Shown here: in pieces, positions 16,176 to 24,796 of the stretch
How positions within the stretch are numbered: the stretch's first letter is position 1
Layout of the letters: each line of letters starts with the position of its first letter
Assembly: GCF_003952725.1 (NCBI RefSeq)
Contig: NZ_CP032509.1
Location: forward strand, 1,946,001 to 2,010,000
Source: Georhizobium profundi
GTDB taxonomy: Bacteria; Pseudomonadota; Alphaproteobacteria; Rhizobiales; Rhizobiaceae
Direction of reading: 5' to 3'
Length of the DNA stretch: 64,000 bases
The notes under the pieces: generated by a model
Seen by the model: the letters and a program-made list of their open reading frames with translations, nothing else
Told to the model about the DNA's origin: nothing
Databases searched by the model: none
Made by a program: the position numbers and the translations under genes

Positions 16176-17280
16176 GGATGTCTCCCTGGCGATCGGTGAC
16201 GATAATCTCGACATTCACCGCCGCGCCGCGCAAGGTTTCAATGGCCGTTTGGCGGGCGCGCGCGGCAATCATCGGAGCAAGATCGATGCCGGAAGCCCGG
16301 GTCAATTCAAACACTTCCAGCGCCGTATTGGCATTCAGAATCCGCTCGCGAAGTTCGGCGTCCGCATGTCCCGCAAGATCGGCGAGGAATGCCATGTCGA
16401 CCTGGCTGCGCGCCGAATGCAGATCCAGCGCACCTTGCGCGAGCTTCGTCAGCTTGGCGAAACCGCCGGCGATCGTCAGTCGCTCGATCGGGTGCACGCG
16501 CAGATATTTGAGCAGGCCGCCCGCAAAGTCGCCCATGTCGATCAGCGCGATCTCGGGCAGTCCATAGATTGTCTGAGCGGCGGCTTCCGAGGTCGAACCG
16601 GTCGCCGCGATCACATGGGTCAGCCCCTCGGCGCGCGCGACATCCACGCCGCGATGGATGGAGTGGATCCAGGCGGAGCAGGAAAAGGGATGGACGATAC
16701 CCGTCGTGCCGAGGATCGAAAGCCCGCCGACGATGCCGAGGCGCGGGTTCCAGGTCTTTTCAGCAATTGCCTCGCCGCCGGGTACGGAGATCGTAACCTC
16801 CACATCCGGCGCGTATCCGTGTTTGGCGCAGAGAGCCTCGATTTCCGCCCGCATCATGGCGCGGGGGACCGGGTTGATCGCCGCTTCGCCGACAGGCACA
16901 GGCAGGCCGGCCTTCATGACCATGCCGACGCCCGAACCGGCACGAAAGACGATGCCGGCGCCTTGGGGGAGAAAGCGGACCGACGCGATCACGGTCGCGC
17001 CATGGGTCACATCCGGATCGTCGCCCGCGTCCTTGACGATGCCAGCGGACGCAACGCCGTCGCCGAGACTCTCGACAGCGAGCGGGAAGGCGGGTTCTTC
17101 ACCCTTTGGAAGGCGGATCGTCACGGGATCTGGAAATGTGCCGGTGAGGAGCGCGGTCAGCGCCGCCTTCGTCGCGGCGGTGGCGCAGGCACCCGTCGTC
17201 CAGCCACGTCGCAAAGGCGCTGTCCCGCCGTCGCCGGCTGGCTTGCTTCTTTTGCCGCGGGCTGTAGCGTCGTCGACCAT
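16159..17280 (-). CDS. cbiD: Cobalt-precorrin-5B C1-methyltransferase-type protein CbiD
   Basis: CbiD is the C1-methyltransferase of the anaerobic pathway. The 373-residue protein shows LRRGWTTGACATAATKAAL at the N terminus, AGSGVGMVMKAGLPVPVGE-type sequence with PVPRAMM, GGEAIAEKTWNPRLGIVGG, LGTTGIVHPFSCSAWIHSI and FAGGLLKYLRVHP, all CbiD hallmarks. Start ATG 17280 removes an Arg/Pro-rich upstream extension. Rhizobia with a classical aerobic set use CobF for the C1 step. No cobF is seen here, so CbiD plausibly fills that role (inference). It is upstream of cobK and divergent from cobA, with 47 bases between. Confidence 0.93.
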   Translation of the reverse strand: MVDDATARGKRSKPAGDGGTAPLRRGWTTGACATAATKAALTALLTGTFPDPVTIRLPKGEEPAFPLAVESLGDGVASAGIVKDAGDDPDVTHGATVIASVRFLPQGAGIVFRAGSGVGMVMKAGLPVPVGEAAINPVPRAMMRAEIEALCAKHGYAPDVEVTISVPGGEAIAEKTWNPRLGIVGGLSILGTTGIVHPFSCSAWIHSIHRGVDVARAEGLTHVIAATGSTSEAAAQTIYGLPEIALIDMGDFAGGLLKYLRVHPIERLTIAGGFAKLTKLAQGALDLHSARSQVDMAFLADLAGHADAELRERILNANTALEVFELTRASGIDLAPMIAARARQTAIETLRGAAVNVEIIVTDRQGDILARSA

Positions 17281-17327
17281 GGCTCGCTTATAGGCGAGCG
17301 CCCGGCACGAGGAAAGGAGACCGGCCG

Positions 17328-18182
17328 TTGAGGCAATCACCATCGCCCTTTGCCGGCCTGCCCGAGCTTCTGCCGGGTCATGTCTGGCTTGTCGGCGCAG
17401 GCCCGGGCGATCCCGGCCTGATGTCGATGCTTGCAGTCCATGCGCTGATGCAGGCCGATGTGGTCGTGCATGATGCGCTGGTGGATGAAACGTGCCTGCA
17501 ATGGGCACGGCCGGGTGCCGAGATGATCTTTGCCGGCAAGCGCGGGGGAAAGCCTTCGCCGAAGCAGCGGGACATCTCGCTCAGGCTGGTCGAACTGGCG
17601 CGCGCCGGGCGGCGGGTGCTGAGATTGAAAGGCGGCGATCCGTTCGTCTTCGGGCGCGGCGGGGAAGAGGCGCTGACGCTGGTCGAACAACAGATCCCGT
17701 TCCGCATCGTGCCGGGCATCACGTCGGGCATAGGCGGTCTGGCCTATGCGGGCATTCCCGTGACCCACCGCGAGACGAACCACACGGTGACCTTTCTCAC
17801 CGGCCATGACTCCTCCGGCCTCGTGCCGGACCGGATCGACTGGAACGCTGTCGCCAAGGGATCGCCGGTGCTCGTCATGTACATGGCGATGAAGCATATC
17901 GGCGTCATCGTGGAAAAGCTTTTGGAAGCCGGTCGCCGCGCAGACGAGCCTATGGCGTTCGTCTGCAACGCCGCAACGGCCGAGCAGCGCGTTCTCGTCA
18001 CCACGCTCGGGCAGGCGCTTCCGGCGCTTGAGGATGCCGGGCTCGCGCCGCCGGCAATCGTCGTCCTCGGCGAAGTGGTTCGCCTGCGCGCAGGTCTCGA
18101 CTGGCTGGGCGCGCTTCAGGGCAAGACGCTGACCGCAGACCCGATGGGCGACCGCAGCGACCAGAAACGGGACGCCGGTTGA
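17328..18182 (+). CDS. cobA: Uroporphyrinogen-III C-methyltransferase CobA
   Basis: CobA (SUMT) makes precorrin-2 from uroporphyrinogen III with two SAM, the branch point toward B12 and siroheme. The 284-residue product contains VWLVGAGPGDPGLMSMLAVH, DVVVHDALVDETCL, VLRLKGGDPFVFGRGGEEA and IVPGITSGIGGLAYAGIPVT followed by THRE. The start is TTG 17328 with an excellent AAAGGAGA at 17314-17320. No better ATG lies nearby. It opens a forward operon of cobA, cobB, cobC and cobD and is divergent from cbiD. Confidence 0.95.
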   Translation: MRQSPSPFAGLPELLPGHVWLVGAGPGDPGLMSMLAVHALMQADVVVHDALVDETCLQWARPGAEMIFAGKRGGKPSPKQRDISLRLVELARAGRRVLRLKGGDPFVFGRGGEEALTLVEQQIPFRIVPGITSGIGGLAYAGIPVTHRETNHTVTFLTGHDSSGLVPDRIDWNAVAKGSPVLVMYMAMKHIGVIVEKLLEAGRRADEPMAFVCNAATAEQRVLVTTLGQALPALEDAGLAPPAIVVLGEVVRLRAGLDWLGALQGKTLTADPMGDRSDQKRDAG

Positions 18183-18183
18183 G

Positions 18184-19485
18184 ATGGCTGGGTTCCTGAT
18201 CGCAGCACCGAGTTCGGGGCAGGGCAAGACGACTGTCACGCTCGGGCTCCTGCGTGCTTTGAATCGGCGCGGCATTGCGCTTGCGCCGGGCAAGGCCGGG
18301 CCGGATTATATCGACCCGGCATTTCATGCGGCGGCTGCCGGTTCCGCCTGCTTCAACTACGACCCCTGGGCCATGCGGCCGGAACTCATGCTTGCCAATG
18401 CCAGCCTGCAGATGGCGGGCGGGAAGCTCTTCGTCGTGGAAGCGATGATGGGGCTCTTCGACGCCGCCGCAGACGGCCGGGGCTCGTCCGGCGATCTCGT
18501 GCGGCTGATGCGGCTGCCGGTCGTCTTCGTCGTCGACGCATCGAAGATGTCGCATTCCATCGCCGCCCTCGTGCGAGGCTTTGCCGGCTTCGACGCGGGT
18601 GTGATGATCGCCGGCGTGATCCTCAACAATGTCGCGAGCGAGCGCCATGCGGCGATGCTGCGGGATGCGCTCGGCTGCGCGGGCATTTCCGTGTTCGGTA
18701 TTTTGATGCGCGATCCGGCGTTGAAACTGCCCGAGCGGCATCTCGGCCTTGTCCAGGCGCAGGAGCACGAGGCGCTCGAAGGCTTCATCGAGCGCGCCGG
18801 AGATGCGGTTTCGACCGGCGTCGATCTTGATGCCGTGCTGCGCGCAGCAGGCCTTTTCCGGCAGCCGGAAAGCGAGGCCAATATTCTTCGCCTGCCGCCA
18901 CCGGGCCAGCGCATCGCCGTCGCGCAAGATATCGCCTTTGCTTTTGCCTATACGCACATGCTCTTCGGCTGGCGGCGGCGCGGCGCGGAGATCTCGTTTT
19001 TCTCGCCACTCGCCGACGAAGCGCCGCCGGCCGATTGCGACGCCATCTGCCTGCCGGGCGGTTATCCCGAGCTGCATGCGGGGGAGCTCGCTGCGGCGAC
19101 GCAATTTCGTAACGGAATGATTGCCGCGCGAGACCGGGGCGCGGCGATCTTTGGAGAATGCGGTGGCTACATGGTTCTGGGCGACGGCCTCATCGATGCC
19201 CACGGCGTCGCGCATCCCATGCTCGGCATGCTGTCGCTGGTGACGAGCTTTGCGGAGCGACGGCGCCATCTCGGCTACCGCGTGCTGACGCCGCTTGCGG
19301 GCGCGCCCTTCACTACACGCCTGACCGCGCATGAGTTTCACTATGCGACGATCGTGCGGGAGGAGGGCGACCGGCTCTTCACAGCGACAGACGCGCTCGG
19401 CGCCGATCTTGGACAGGTGGGATTGCGGCGTGGGCGCGTGGCCGGCTCCTTCATGCACCTGATCGATCTTGCGGGTGACGCATGA
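18184..19485 (+). CDS. cobB: Hydrogenobyrinic (cobyrinic) acid a,c-diamide synthase CobB
   Basis: CobB amidates the a and c carboxylates using glutamine and ATP. The 433-residue enzyme has the dethiobiotin-synthetase-like ATP domain with P-loop APSSGQGKTTV at residues 8-18 and KAGPDYIDPAFH. The C-terminal class I glutaminase domain contains ICLPGGYPELHA, the nucleophile Cys in AIFGECGGYMVLG, and the closing EFHYA and GSFMHLIDL. The start is one base after the cobA stop. The end overlaps cobC by 4 bases. Confidence 0.95.
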   Translation: MAGFLIAAPSSGQGKTTVTLGLLRALNRRGIALAPGKAGPDYIDPAFHAAAAGSACFNYDPWAMRPELMLANASLQMAGGKLFVVEAMMGLFDAAADGRGSSGDLVRLMRLPVVFVVDASKMSHSIAALVRGFAGFDAGVMIAGVILNNVASERHAAMLRDALGCAGISVFGILMRDPALKLPERHLGLVQAQEHEALEGFIERAGDAVSTGVDLDAVLRAAGLFRQPESEANILRLPPPGQRIAVAQDIAFAFAYTHMLFGWRRRGAEISFFSPLADEAPPADCDAICLPGGYPELHAGELAAATQFRNGMIAARDRGAAIFGECGGYMVLGDGLIDAHGVAHPMLGMLSLVTSFAERRRHLGYRVLTPLAGAPFTTRLTAHEFHYATIVREEGDRLFTATDALGADLGQVGLRRGRVAGSFMHLIDLAGDA

Positions 19486-20507
19486 GTGCTTTGCCGCGCC
19501 ATGGCGGCGGGCTTGCCGCTGCCTGCAGACTGTTCGGCGGCCAGCCGCGCGACTGGCTGGATCTTTCCACCGGCATCAATCCGCAGCCGGCGGAATTTTC
19601 CTGGCCCCCTGGCGATATCTGGCAGCGCCTTCCGGATGCCGATCTCACGGCATCCGCGCGCGCCGCTGCTGCCTTGCATTACGGTGTGCCGGACGATCAT
19701 CCGCAGCCCTTGCCGGTGCCCGGAACGCAGGCCGCGATCCAGATGCTTTCGCGCCTTCTGGCTGGTGGTCGGCGCATGGTCGTCGCCGCGCCGACCTATA
19801 ACGAATATGCCCGCGTGTTTCACGCGAGCGGCTGGCAGGTGGACGAACTGCCGGCCGATGATGCGCTGGAAGCGGACGCGGATGTGATCGTCGTCGTCAA
19901 TCCCAACAATCCGGATGGGCGGCTTCTGTCGCGGGCGGATATTCTTGCCGCTGCCGACCGGCTGGCCGCGCGGGGTTGCACGCTGGTCGTCGACGAGGCT
20001 TTCGCCGATACCGACCCGATCGAAAGCGTGGCTGGCGATGCCGGATCGCGCGACAATCTGATCGTGCTGCGCTCCTTCGGCAAATTCTTCGGCCTGGCTG
20101 GTTTGCGCCTTGGCTTCGCGATCGCGTCCGAACGGCACCTTGTGGCGATGGAAACGATAATGGGGCCCTGGCCCGTGTCGGGTCCGGCGCTCTCCATCGC
20201 TGCCGATCTGATGCCAGATCGCGTCAAGGTCGCGGCGGTGCGCGAGGCAATCCGAGTTCGACACCGAGAAACGCGAGATGTCCTCGACCGGACTGGTCTT
20301 CCCATCATCGGCGATGGCGGGCTGTTCCTGCTCGTCCAGCATCCTGCCGCCTCGGAGATCTACGCGCATCTCTGCCGTCAGCATGTCCTCGTTCGCGCTT
20401 TCGACTATCCGCGCCACTGGCTTCGATTCGGGCTGGCGAAGGATGCCTCCGAGGCTCAGCGTCTTGTCGATGCGCTTTCCAAATTTCCTGCCATACCGAG
20501 ATCCTGA
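19482..20507 (+). CDS. cobC: L-threonine-O-3-phosphate decarboxylase-type aminotransferase CobC
   Basis: CobC is a PLP enzyme of fold type I that supplies (R)-1-amino-2-propanol phosphate for the nucleotide loop. The 341-residue product has HGGGLAAACRLFGG, WLDLSTGINPQP, VVVNPNNPDGRLLSRAD, LVVDEAFAD and the PLP lysine in SFGKFFGLAGLRLGF (Lys201). The C-terminal RFGLAKD fits the family. ATG overlaps the cobB stop, so the two are coupled, and cobD follows after six bases. Confidence 0.93.
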   Translation: MSALPRHGGGLAAACRLFGGQPRDWLDLSTGINPQPAEFSWPPGDIWQRLPDADLTASARAAAALHYGVPDDHPQPLPVPGTQAAIQMLSRLLAGGRRMVVAAPTYNEYARVFHASGWQVDELPADDALEADADVIVVVNPNNPDGRLLSRADILAAADRLAARGCTLVVDEAFADTDPIESVAGDAGSRDNLIVLRSFGKFFGLAGLRLGFAIASERHLVAMETIMGPWPVSGPALSIAADLMPDRVKVAAVREAIRVRHRETRDVLDRTGLPIIGDGGLFLLVQHPAASEIYAHLCRQHVLVRAFDYPRHWLRFGLAKDASEAQRLVDALSKFPAIPRS

Positions 20508-20513
20508 CCGGAC

Positions 20514-21500
20514 ATGATCATCGATCTCGAACGGCAACTGCTCATCCTTGCCGCAGCACTCCTTCTCGATCGCATCGTCGGCGACCCCGACTGGCTGTGG
20601 CGGCGCTTGCCGCATCCGGTCGTGATCTTCGGCAAGGCGATCGGTTTTGCAGACAAGCGTTTCAATCGCGAGGGGGCGAGGCCTGCGTCACGTCGCCTCG
20701 CGGGCCGGCTCGTCATCGGGACGCTGTTGGCTGCTTCAGTCGTCGTAGGCGCCACACTGTCGCTGATGTTCGCGCATGCCAGCTTCGTCGGCGTGCTGCT
20801 CGAATTGATCGTCGTTGCGGTGCTTCTCGCGCAAAAGAGCCTCTCGGATCATGTCCAGGCGGTTGCGATCGGCTATCGCACTGGCGGTCTCGAGGGCGCG
20901 CGTTTTGCGGTTTCCATGATCGTCGGGCGAAATCCGGCGACGCTCGACGAGAATGGCGTTGCCCGTGCGGCTATCGAGAGCCTTGCTGAGAACTTCTCCG
21001 ATGGCACTGTTGCGCCGGCCTTCTGGTATGCGCTGCTCGGCCTGCCGGGGATATTCGCCTACAAGATGCTGAACACGGCCGACAGCATGATCGGTCATCG
21101 CTCCGCCCGCCACATCGATTTCGGCCGCGCCTCCGCAATAGCCGACGATTGGGCGAACTGGCCGGCAGCGCGGCTCTCAGCCGCATTGATCGCCGCCGGC
21201 GCCTTAGTCCAAGTGGGTTTGGGTGCGGCGCGGCGCGCGCTGAAAGTTGCGCTGATGGATCACGGGCTGCACCGCTCGCCCAATGCCGGCTGGCCGGAAT
21301 CGGCGATGGCGGGTGCGCTCGATGTCGCGCTTGCCGGGCCCCGGATCTATGGCGGCGAGCGTGTCGCCGAGCCCATGCTCAATGCCGCCGGCCGGATGTG
21401 CTCGATGGCCGATATCGATCGTGCAATCCGCATTTACGGCGCCGCGTGCTCGGCGCTGCTCGTTCTGACAGTGCTTGCCGCGCTTACAATTCGTGCTTGA
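20514..21500 (+). CDS. cobD: Adenosylcobinamide-phosphate synthase CobD (CbiB family)
   Basis: CobD joins adenosylcobyric acid to aminopropanol phosphate at the membrane. The 328-residue protein has DRIVGDPDWLWRRLPHPVV at the N terminus, VSMIVGRNPATLDENGVAR, AIESLAENFSDGTVAPAFWY (the family signature), YKMLNTADSMIGHR and LDVALAGPRIYGGE, plus several hydrophobic segments including the last 20 residues. It ends the cobA-cobD operon and its last 17 bases overlap the converging lpxXL gene. SAM- or Fe-dependent chemistry is not expected. Confidence 0.95.
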   Translation: MIIDLERQLLILAAALLLDRIVGDPDWLWRRLPHPVVIFGKAIGFADKRFNREGARPASRRLAGRLVIGTLLAASVVVGATLSLMFAHASFVGVLLELIVVAVLLAQKSLSDHVQAVAIGYRTGGLEGARFAVSMIVGRNPATLDENGVARAAIESLAENFSDGTVAPAFWYALLGLPGIFAYKMLNTADSMIGHRSARHIDFGRASAIADDWANWPAARLSAALIAAGALVQVGLGAARRALKVALMDHGLHRSPNAGWPESAMAGALDVALAGPRIYGGERVAEPMLNAAGRMCSMADIDRAIRIYGAACSALLVLTVLAALTIRA

Positions 21501-22413
21501 TCGCCCAGCGATCGTGAAACCACTGCCACTGGCCGGGATACTCACGCACCCAGGCCTCCACCTTGTCGTTCAGCATCTGCGCGGTGGCGGCGACATCGAC
21601 ATTGCCGTTGGCGTCCTTGGGGATCGTGACGGCCGGCTCGATTTCCAAGCGAAACCGACCGTTCGGCAAGCGGATCGAGCGAGCGGGGTAAACCTCGCAA
21701 TCATATTGCCGCTGCAGCTTGGCGAGCAGCGGGTTGGTCTTGACCGGCAGGCCGAAGAACTGCGTGGTGACGCCCTTGTGGAACTTCTGGTCGACGAGCA
21801 TGCCGACAGCACCGCCTTCTTCCAGCGTGCGCGCCAGCGTCCAGGCGGCGCCTGAGTTAGAGGCGACCAGCTTGCCCATGCGGCTTTGGCGCGCTTTCAT
21901 GACGCGCTCGGCGACATAGCGATTGTTCGGCGGCCGGAAGAGCGCCGTCACGTCGAGATCGAAGGCCGAAGCCGCGATCGGTAAGAGCTCGAAATTGCCC
22001 GTATGTGCGGTGAAGACGATGAAGGGGCGGGGATTGTCGCGCAGGTCCAGGAAGATGTCCGTGCCGGAAACTTCGATGGTGCCCGTGTTGCCCGCATTCG
22101 GGTCGTAGTCGAACAAATCGTCGAGAAACACGTATTCGGCGGCAAGGCGGGCCATGTTGCCCCACATGTCGCGCGCGATCTCCTCGCGTTCGGCTTCGGT
22201 CTTTTCCGGGTAGGCGCGGCGCAGATTTTCCATCGCAAGCTGGTGGCGCGAGGTCATCGGGCCGATGCGCCGGGCCATGCGGTCGACGAAATCGATCGCC
22301 TTCGCCGTCGGCAGCATCTGCAGAAGCCCGAGCAGGCCGAAGATCAGCTGCGCCGTTGCCCAGTCGCCGAATTTCTTGAGCGCCAGAACGATGCGGGTGA
22401 TGAAGAGCTTCAA
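21484..22413 (-). CDS. lpxXL: Lipid A long-chain acyltransferase LpxXL (LpxL/HtrB family)
   Basis: This 309-residue membrane acyltransferase belongs to the LpxL/LpxM family that adds secondary acyl chains to Kdo2-lipid A. It has an N-terminal hydrophobic helix, the HX4E catalytic motif in FTAHTGNFELLP, and ARTLEEGGAVGMLVDQKFHKG with VTTQFFGLPVKTNPL. Because it is the last gene of the acpXL cluster, it is assigned to LpxXL, which transfers 27-hydroxyoctacosanoate in rhizobia (established for that cluster; here inferred from order). It overlaps cobD tail to tail. Confidence 0.9.
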   Translation of the reverse strand: MKLFITRIVLALKKFGDWATAQLIFGLLGLLQMLPTAKAIDFVDRMARRIGPMTSRHQLAMENLRRAYPEKTEAEREEIARDMWGNMARLAAEYVFLDDLFDYDPNAGNTGTIEVSGTDIFLDLRDNPRPFIVFTAHTGNFELLPIAASAFDLDVTALFRPPNNRYVAERVMKARQSRMGKLVASNSGAAWTLARTLEEGGAVGMLVDQKFHKGVTTQFFGLPVKTNPLLAKLQRQYDCEVYPARSIRLPNGRFRLEIEPAVTIPKDANGNVDVAATAQMLNDKVEAWVREYPGQWQWFHDRWAIKHEL

Positions 22414-22426
22414 GCGAGCGTGCCTG

Positions 22427-23455
22427 TCAATCGATCTTCAGGATGATCTTGCCGAAGACCTGCCGGCCTTCCATGCGCTTCAGGGCCATGTCGAGATCGT
22501 CAAAGCCAACTTCCGTGTCGATCACGGGATGCGCGATGCCGCGCGCCATCTTCTCCATGGCGTCTGCCATGTTCTCCATGCGGCAGCCGAACGACCCGAT
22601 GATCCGCAATTGCTGCTGGAAGACGTGCATGAGGTTGATCGAGGTGGAAACGCCCGATGTCGAGCCGCAGGTGACCAGGCGACCGCCGCGCTTCAGGCAG
22701 AGCATGGAGCCGGCCCAGGTGTCGGCGCCCACATGCTCGAACACGACGTCGACGCCCTTTTTCTTCGTGAGCTTGCGCACCACGCCCTCGAAGCGGTCTT
22801 CGCGGTAGTTGATGACGTGATCGGCGCCAAGCGCCTTCGCCTTCTCGATCTTGTCGTCCGATCCGACCGTGGTGATCACGGTGCAGCCCATTTTCTTGGC
22901 AAGCTGGATCGCTGCCGTGCCGATGCCGGAGCCGCCGGCATGGACGAGGATCGTTTCGCCGGGCTCAAGCTTGGCGTTGTCGAAGAGCATGTGCTCGACC
23001 GTGCCGAAGGTGACGGGGCTGAGCGCCGCAGCCACCGCATCGACGCCGGGCGGGGCCGGGACGAGCAGGCGTGCGGGAAGATTGACCTTTTCCTGCGCAA
23101 AGCCATCGAGGTGGAAGCCATGCACGCCGGACACGTTTTCGCAGAGATTGTCGCGGCCCGCGCGGCAATGGCGGCAAAGGCCACAGGTGCGCGCACCATA
23201 GATCGCCACGATCTGGCCCGGCTGCAAATGGCCGACGCCAGGTCCAACCGTTTCGACTTCGCCGGCGGCTTCCGCGCCGATGACCAGCGGCATCTTGCGC
23301 TTGGCAAAGGCCATGCCGCGCCAGCCCCAGACATCGATGTGGTTCAGCGCGACGGCCCGAATGCGCACGGTCACTTCGCCATGGGTCGGCGGGGGAGGCG
23401 GTGCGATATCGGCGATTTCGAGCTTGCGGTCTTCGATAAGCTGGAGGGCACGCAT
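22427..23455 (-). CDS. Zinc-dependent alcohol dehydrogenase of the very-long-chain fatty acid cluster
   Basis: This 342-residue member of the medium-chain dehydrogenase family contains NHIDVWGWRGM, VIGAEAAGEVETVGPGV, a structural-zinc cysteine cluster CGLCRHCRAGRDNLCEN and a nucleotide-binding segment LVHAGGSGIGTAAIQLAKKM. The same gene, called adh2XL in rhizobia, always sits between fabF1XL and lpxXL, where it is thought to act in VLCFA synthesis, perhaps as an enoyl-ACP reductase. The exact reaction cannot be told from sequence. Confidence 0.85.
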   Translation of the reverse strand: MRALQLIEDRKLEIADIAPPPPPTHGEVTVRIRAVALNHIDVWGWRGMAFAKRKMPLVIGAEAAGEVETVGPGVGHLQPGQIVAIYGARTCGLCRHCRAGRDNLCENVSGVHGFHLDGFAQEKVNLPARLLVPAPPGVDAVAAALSPVTFGTVEHMLFDNAKLEPGETILVHAGGSGIGTAAIQLAKKMGCTVITTVGSDDKIEKAKALGADHVINYREDRFEGVVRKLTKKKGVDVVFEHVGADTWAGSMLCLKRGGRLVTCGSTSGVSTSINLMHVFQQQLRIIGSFGCRMENMADAMEKMARGIAHPVIDTEVGFDDLDMALKRMEGRQVFGKIILKID

Positions 23456-23515
23456 GCGGATATACCTTCGCCTTTCAAGGCGCCTGTTCGGTCTTTCGGA
23501 TGATTGGCCGGTCAG

Positions 23516-24796
23516 TTAGGCCGGTTCTGCCGTCATGACAAGACAGGCGTTCTGCCCGCCAAAGCCGAAGGAGTTCGACAGAACGCTGGTGACGGCCTTG
23601 TCGCGCTTGATATTCGGCACGACGTCGAGATCGATCGCCGGGTCCGGATTGTCGTGATTGATGGTGGGCGGCAGCGTGCCGTTCGCTATCGTCAGCAGCG
23701 AGAAAACCGCTTCGATCGCACCGGCCGCCGTCAGCGTATGGCCGATCATTGATTTGTTCGACGAGACCGGCACGTTCGGCAGGTGGTCGCCGAAGACCGA
23801 CGAGATCGCCAGATATTCCATCTTGTCGTTTTCTGGCGTCGAGGTGCCGTGGGCGTTCACGTAACCGATCTGGCTCGCGTCGAGCCCGGCATCGGCCATG
23901 GCTTCACGGATCGTCGCGATTGCCGGCCCACCATCGGGTGAGGAGCGGGTGCGGTGGAAATGATCGGCCTTCTCGCCACAGCCGGCGACGATGCCGAGCA
24001 CGCGCGCACCCCGGGCAATCGCGCTTTCCAGCGATTCGAGCACCAGCGTTGCCGCACCTTCCGCCAGCACGAAGCCGTCGCGGTCCTTGGTGAACGGCTT
24101 CGACGCCTTTTCCGGCGGATCGTTTTGGGTCGACAGCGCCGAGAGGAGCGAGAAGCGGACCAGCGACTCCGCCGAAACAGACCCGTCCGTTGCAACCGTC
24201 AATGCACGGTCGGTGCGGCCCTGGCGGATCGCCTCGACGCCGAGCTGGATCGCCGTTGCGCCCGAAGCGCAAGCAGTGGACAGCGTGACCGGCAGGCCGC
24301 GTGTACCGAACTTGTCGGCGAGCCGCTCGGAGATCGTGCCGAAAAGGACGGCCTGGTGCAGATCGGGGTCAGCGCGCTCGCGCAGCACGGCGTTGAAGCG
24401 CTCATAGGCGTTGCCTTCGGCCTCGATCGCGCGTGCCATGTCGGCATAACCGAATCGGGTCGACCATTCGGCTTCGATCGGTGGTGCCGCCAGGAAGAGC
24501 GGCCCGCCGAATTCGCCGGACAAGCCTGCTTCGGCGAGTGCTTCCTCGGTCGCTTCACGCGCCATGGCGAAGGAAATCTCGGTCGCGTTGATCAGCGGCA
24601 CGTTGACGAATTCGACGGTTCCCGCGATTTTCGTCGACAATCCGTCGGTCGGGAAGCGCGAGATCGGGTGGATGCCCGACACGCCGCCTGAAAGCTTCTG
24701 CCAATTGTCGGCCTTGCCGCGTCCGAGCGAGGATACGATGCCAATGCCGGTGACGGCAACGATCGGCCGGCCCTTGTGATCGCGATAGGATGTCAT
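23516..24796 (-). CDS. fabF1XL: Beta-ketoacyl-ACP synthase FabF1XL (catalytic)
   Basis: This 426-residue KAS II-type condensing enzyme elongates acyl chains on AcpXL. All three catalytic residues are visible: Cys176 in TLSTACASGATAIQ, His in VNAHGTSTPENDKME and His in SNKSMIGHTLTAAGAIEAVF, together with the C-terminal NSFGFGGQNACLV. The start overlaps the stop of the neighbouring fabF2 gene by 4 bases. It is the only gene of the pair with a full active site, so it must do the condensation. Confidence 0.92.
   Translation of the reverse strand: MTSYRDHKGRPIVAVTGIGIVSSLGRGKADNWQKLSGGVSGIHPISRFPTDGLSTKIAGTVEFVNVPLINATEISFAMAREATEEALAEAGLSGEFGGPLFLAAPPIEAEWSTRFGYADMARAIEAEGNAYERFNAVLRERADPDLHQAVLFGTISERLADKFGTRGLPVTLSTACASGATAIQLGVEAIRQGRTDRALTVATDGSVSAESLVRFSLLSALSTQNDPPEKASKPFTKDRDGFVLAEGAATLVLESLESAIARGARVLGIVAGCGEKADHFHRTRSSPDGGPAIATIREAMADAGLDASQIGYVNAHGTSTPENDKMEYLAISSVFGDHLPNVPVSSNKSMIGHTLTAAGAIEAVFSLLTIANGTLPPTINHDNPDPAIDLDVVPNIKRDKAVTSVLSNSFGFGGQNACLVMTAEPA

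Noticed and set aside
17998..19458. 486-codon frame antisense to cobB
   Set aside because: Covers the whole of cobB, which is unmistakable; composition is Arg/His/Pro-rich with no motifs.
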